Below are positions 63,101-64,000 of a DNA stretch of 64,000 bases, in pieces. A program made the position numbers and the translations under genes. The stretch's first letter is position 1, and the number at the start of each line of letters is the position of its first letter. The notes beneath the pieces are model-generated. The model searched no databases. It was given only the letters and a program-made list of their open reading frames with translations, and had not been told where the DNA came from. The stretch spans positions 55,071,249 through 55,135,248 of the forward strand of contig OZ038423.1 in the NCBI GenBank assembly GCA_964036155.1. Reading direction: 5' to 3'. This DNA comes from Diploscapter coronatus (taxonomy: Eukaryota; Nematoda; Chromadorea; Rhabditida; Rhabditidae).

Positions 63101-63823
63101 GATATGGAGAGGGTAAGGTAGGAAGACCAGATAGGAGTAAATTTATTATCGAAATGATAAGCTCATCGAGATGCATATTTTGGTACCCAAGTTTCCCTGC
63201 CACACTCTACCTTTGTTCTATTCATATCCATTTCTCGATTTTTACTACCCCTTCGACATATTTTAAGAGCCAAAAATCTTACTTCGGCCACAAATTCTGG
63301 TCCCCCGAGTTCATCGATGAGCTGATCGAGAGTGTTGGGAGGCAAAAGAGGACCGAGTTTCTCGATCGCAGCTAGCAGCTCCACTTTGACCATCGCAGGA
63401 TTCACGTCTTCCGGCTCCATCTCCCCGTTCAGACGCGAAGAAGACATGAATTCCACTGCCGTGTCTTTCTGCAAACGTCAATTATGTCACGTTTCGAAGA
63501 AAACGAGCATTGCAATTAGTTTTTACAAACAGTACTCTGTATCTCGCTATCTTCAAAGAAAAGAAGAAACATGTATCGAAGAAAATACTGATCGCTCACT
63601 GAACAATGCAATAATAAAAATTCTCCCACCGTTGCTTTGGCCAATCTCAGCCTCCTCTGTCGTTCCTCTTCCTGCCTTCGTTCCCTTCTCTTCTGCCTCT
63701 TTTTCGCCCTCCTTTCCTCCTTCTCTCGTTTCTTCTCGAGTTCGGCCTCATCATCGTTCTTCTTCTGTTTCTTTTTCTTTGGAGAATCCTCGACGACTTG
63801 TTGTTTGTTGGCCCAGGGATCAT
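60146..63823 (-). CDS. SBNO: Strawberry notch homologue, C-terminal half (5' part outside window)
   Basis: Thirteen exons on the minus strand: 63823-63630, 63468-63283, 62860-62590, 62383-62187, 62142-62049, 61905-61803, 61754-61639, 61534-61371, 61162-61068, 61024-60897, 60698-60583, 60536-60428, 60258-60146. The first visible exon is a highly charged Lys/Glu-rich linker ([16 protein letters not shown]). Then comes the SBNO helicase-C core: [49 protein letters not shown] (helicase motif V/VI area) and [41 protein letters not shown]. The SBNO C-terminal domain follows ([27 protein letters not shown]). Strawberry notch is a nuclear DExD/H-box regulator tied to Notch and EGFR signalling; let-765/nsh-1 is the C. 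elegans gene. The N-terminal ATPase lobe lies beyond 64000. Conservation is very high. Confidence 0.95.
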
Positions 63824-64000
63824 CTGAAATATTTGAATTAGAAAAAAACCTTTGACCACCTTTTCTCAAGAGAATGAATGTTCCAGGTTCGTTTTGAAAT
63901 GATTCTCATAAAGTGATGCTGTCTATTTAAATTTATTCAACTATAAGCAGAATGAAGATTATAAATGAATGATACACGTGAAATCCTAGTAAGTAATTTT
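63824..64000 (-). other. SBNO intron running off the window edge
   Basis: Sequence upstream of the 63823 acceptor is AT-rich with no exon seen. The preceding exon must end in phase 1. Confidence 0.5.

Noticed and set aside
1..64000. tRNA genes, rRNA genes and CRISPR arrays
   Set aside because: No tRNA B-box with a fitting cloverleaf, no rRNA segment and no spaced direct repeats were recognised by eye.

Overview
The window reads as eukaryotic nuclear DNA from a small-genome invertebrate, most likely a nematode outside Caenorhabditis. Introns and intergenic DNA are AT-rich and exons are closer to balanced. Genes are split by GT-AG introns, some only 41-50 nt long. A von Willebrand A plus ZP protein of the nematode cuticlin CUT-6 type lies in the middle. 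Several start codons sit just downstream of orphan 3' splice acceptors, as expected for spliced-leader trans-splicing. Other ecdysozoans are not excluded. No bacterial, plasmid, phage or CRISPR features were seen.

Layout, left to right. 1-1211 (-): 5' part of a multi-pass membrane protein, perhaps gustatory-receptor-like. 2953-5982 (+): a 279-aa securin-like protein. 6960-14938 (+): condensin II subunit H2 (19 exons, 849 aa). 17372-22396 (+): even-skipped/Evx homeobox gene (256 aa). 23718-27742 (+): VWA-ZP cuticlin. 28230-31450 (+): AP-2 transcription factor (657 aa). 36444-33038 (-): ATF-2/ATF-7-like bZIP factor (483 aa). 49896-37009 (-): CCT5 chaperonin subunit (542 aa) with an 8.86-kb intron. 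56511-51174 (-): PWP2, a U3 snoRNP WD40 protein (880 aa, 21 exons). 56796-59472 (+): primase small subunit PRIM1, head-to-head with PWP2. 63823-60146 (-): C-terminal half of Strawberry notch (SBNO), running off the right edge. Exon models were assembled by hand. For every complete gene the exon lengths sum to a multiple of three, and splice phases match throughout, except at the last junction of the cuticlin gene.

The genes fall into chromosome and cell-cycle housekeeping (securin-like, NCAPH2, PRIM1), ribosome biogenesis and protein folding (PWP2, CCT5), and developmental regulators with large or pyrimidine-rich flanks (eve, AP-2, ATF, SBNO). No operon is evident. The only clearly coupled pair is PWP2/PRIM1, which share about 0.27 kb of upstream DNA.

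The main structure not explained by genes is a recurrent set of imperfect foldbacks (inverted repeats) in introns and intergenic DNA. Arm-to-arm differences in the cleanest ones are mostly transitions. The best are a compact pre-miRNA-like hairpin in the last eve intron (22016-22142), a ~333-bp foldback in the last NCAPH2 intron (14274-14606), and a foldback at 169-377 whose arms differ only by transitions.
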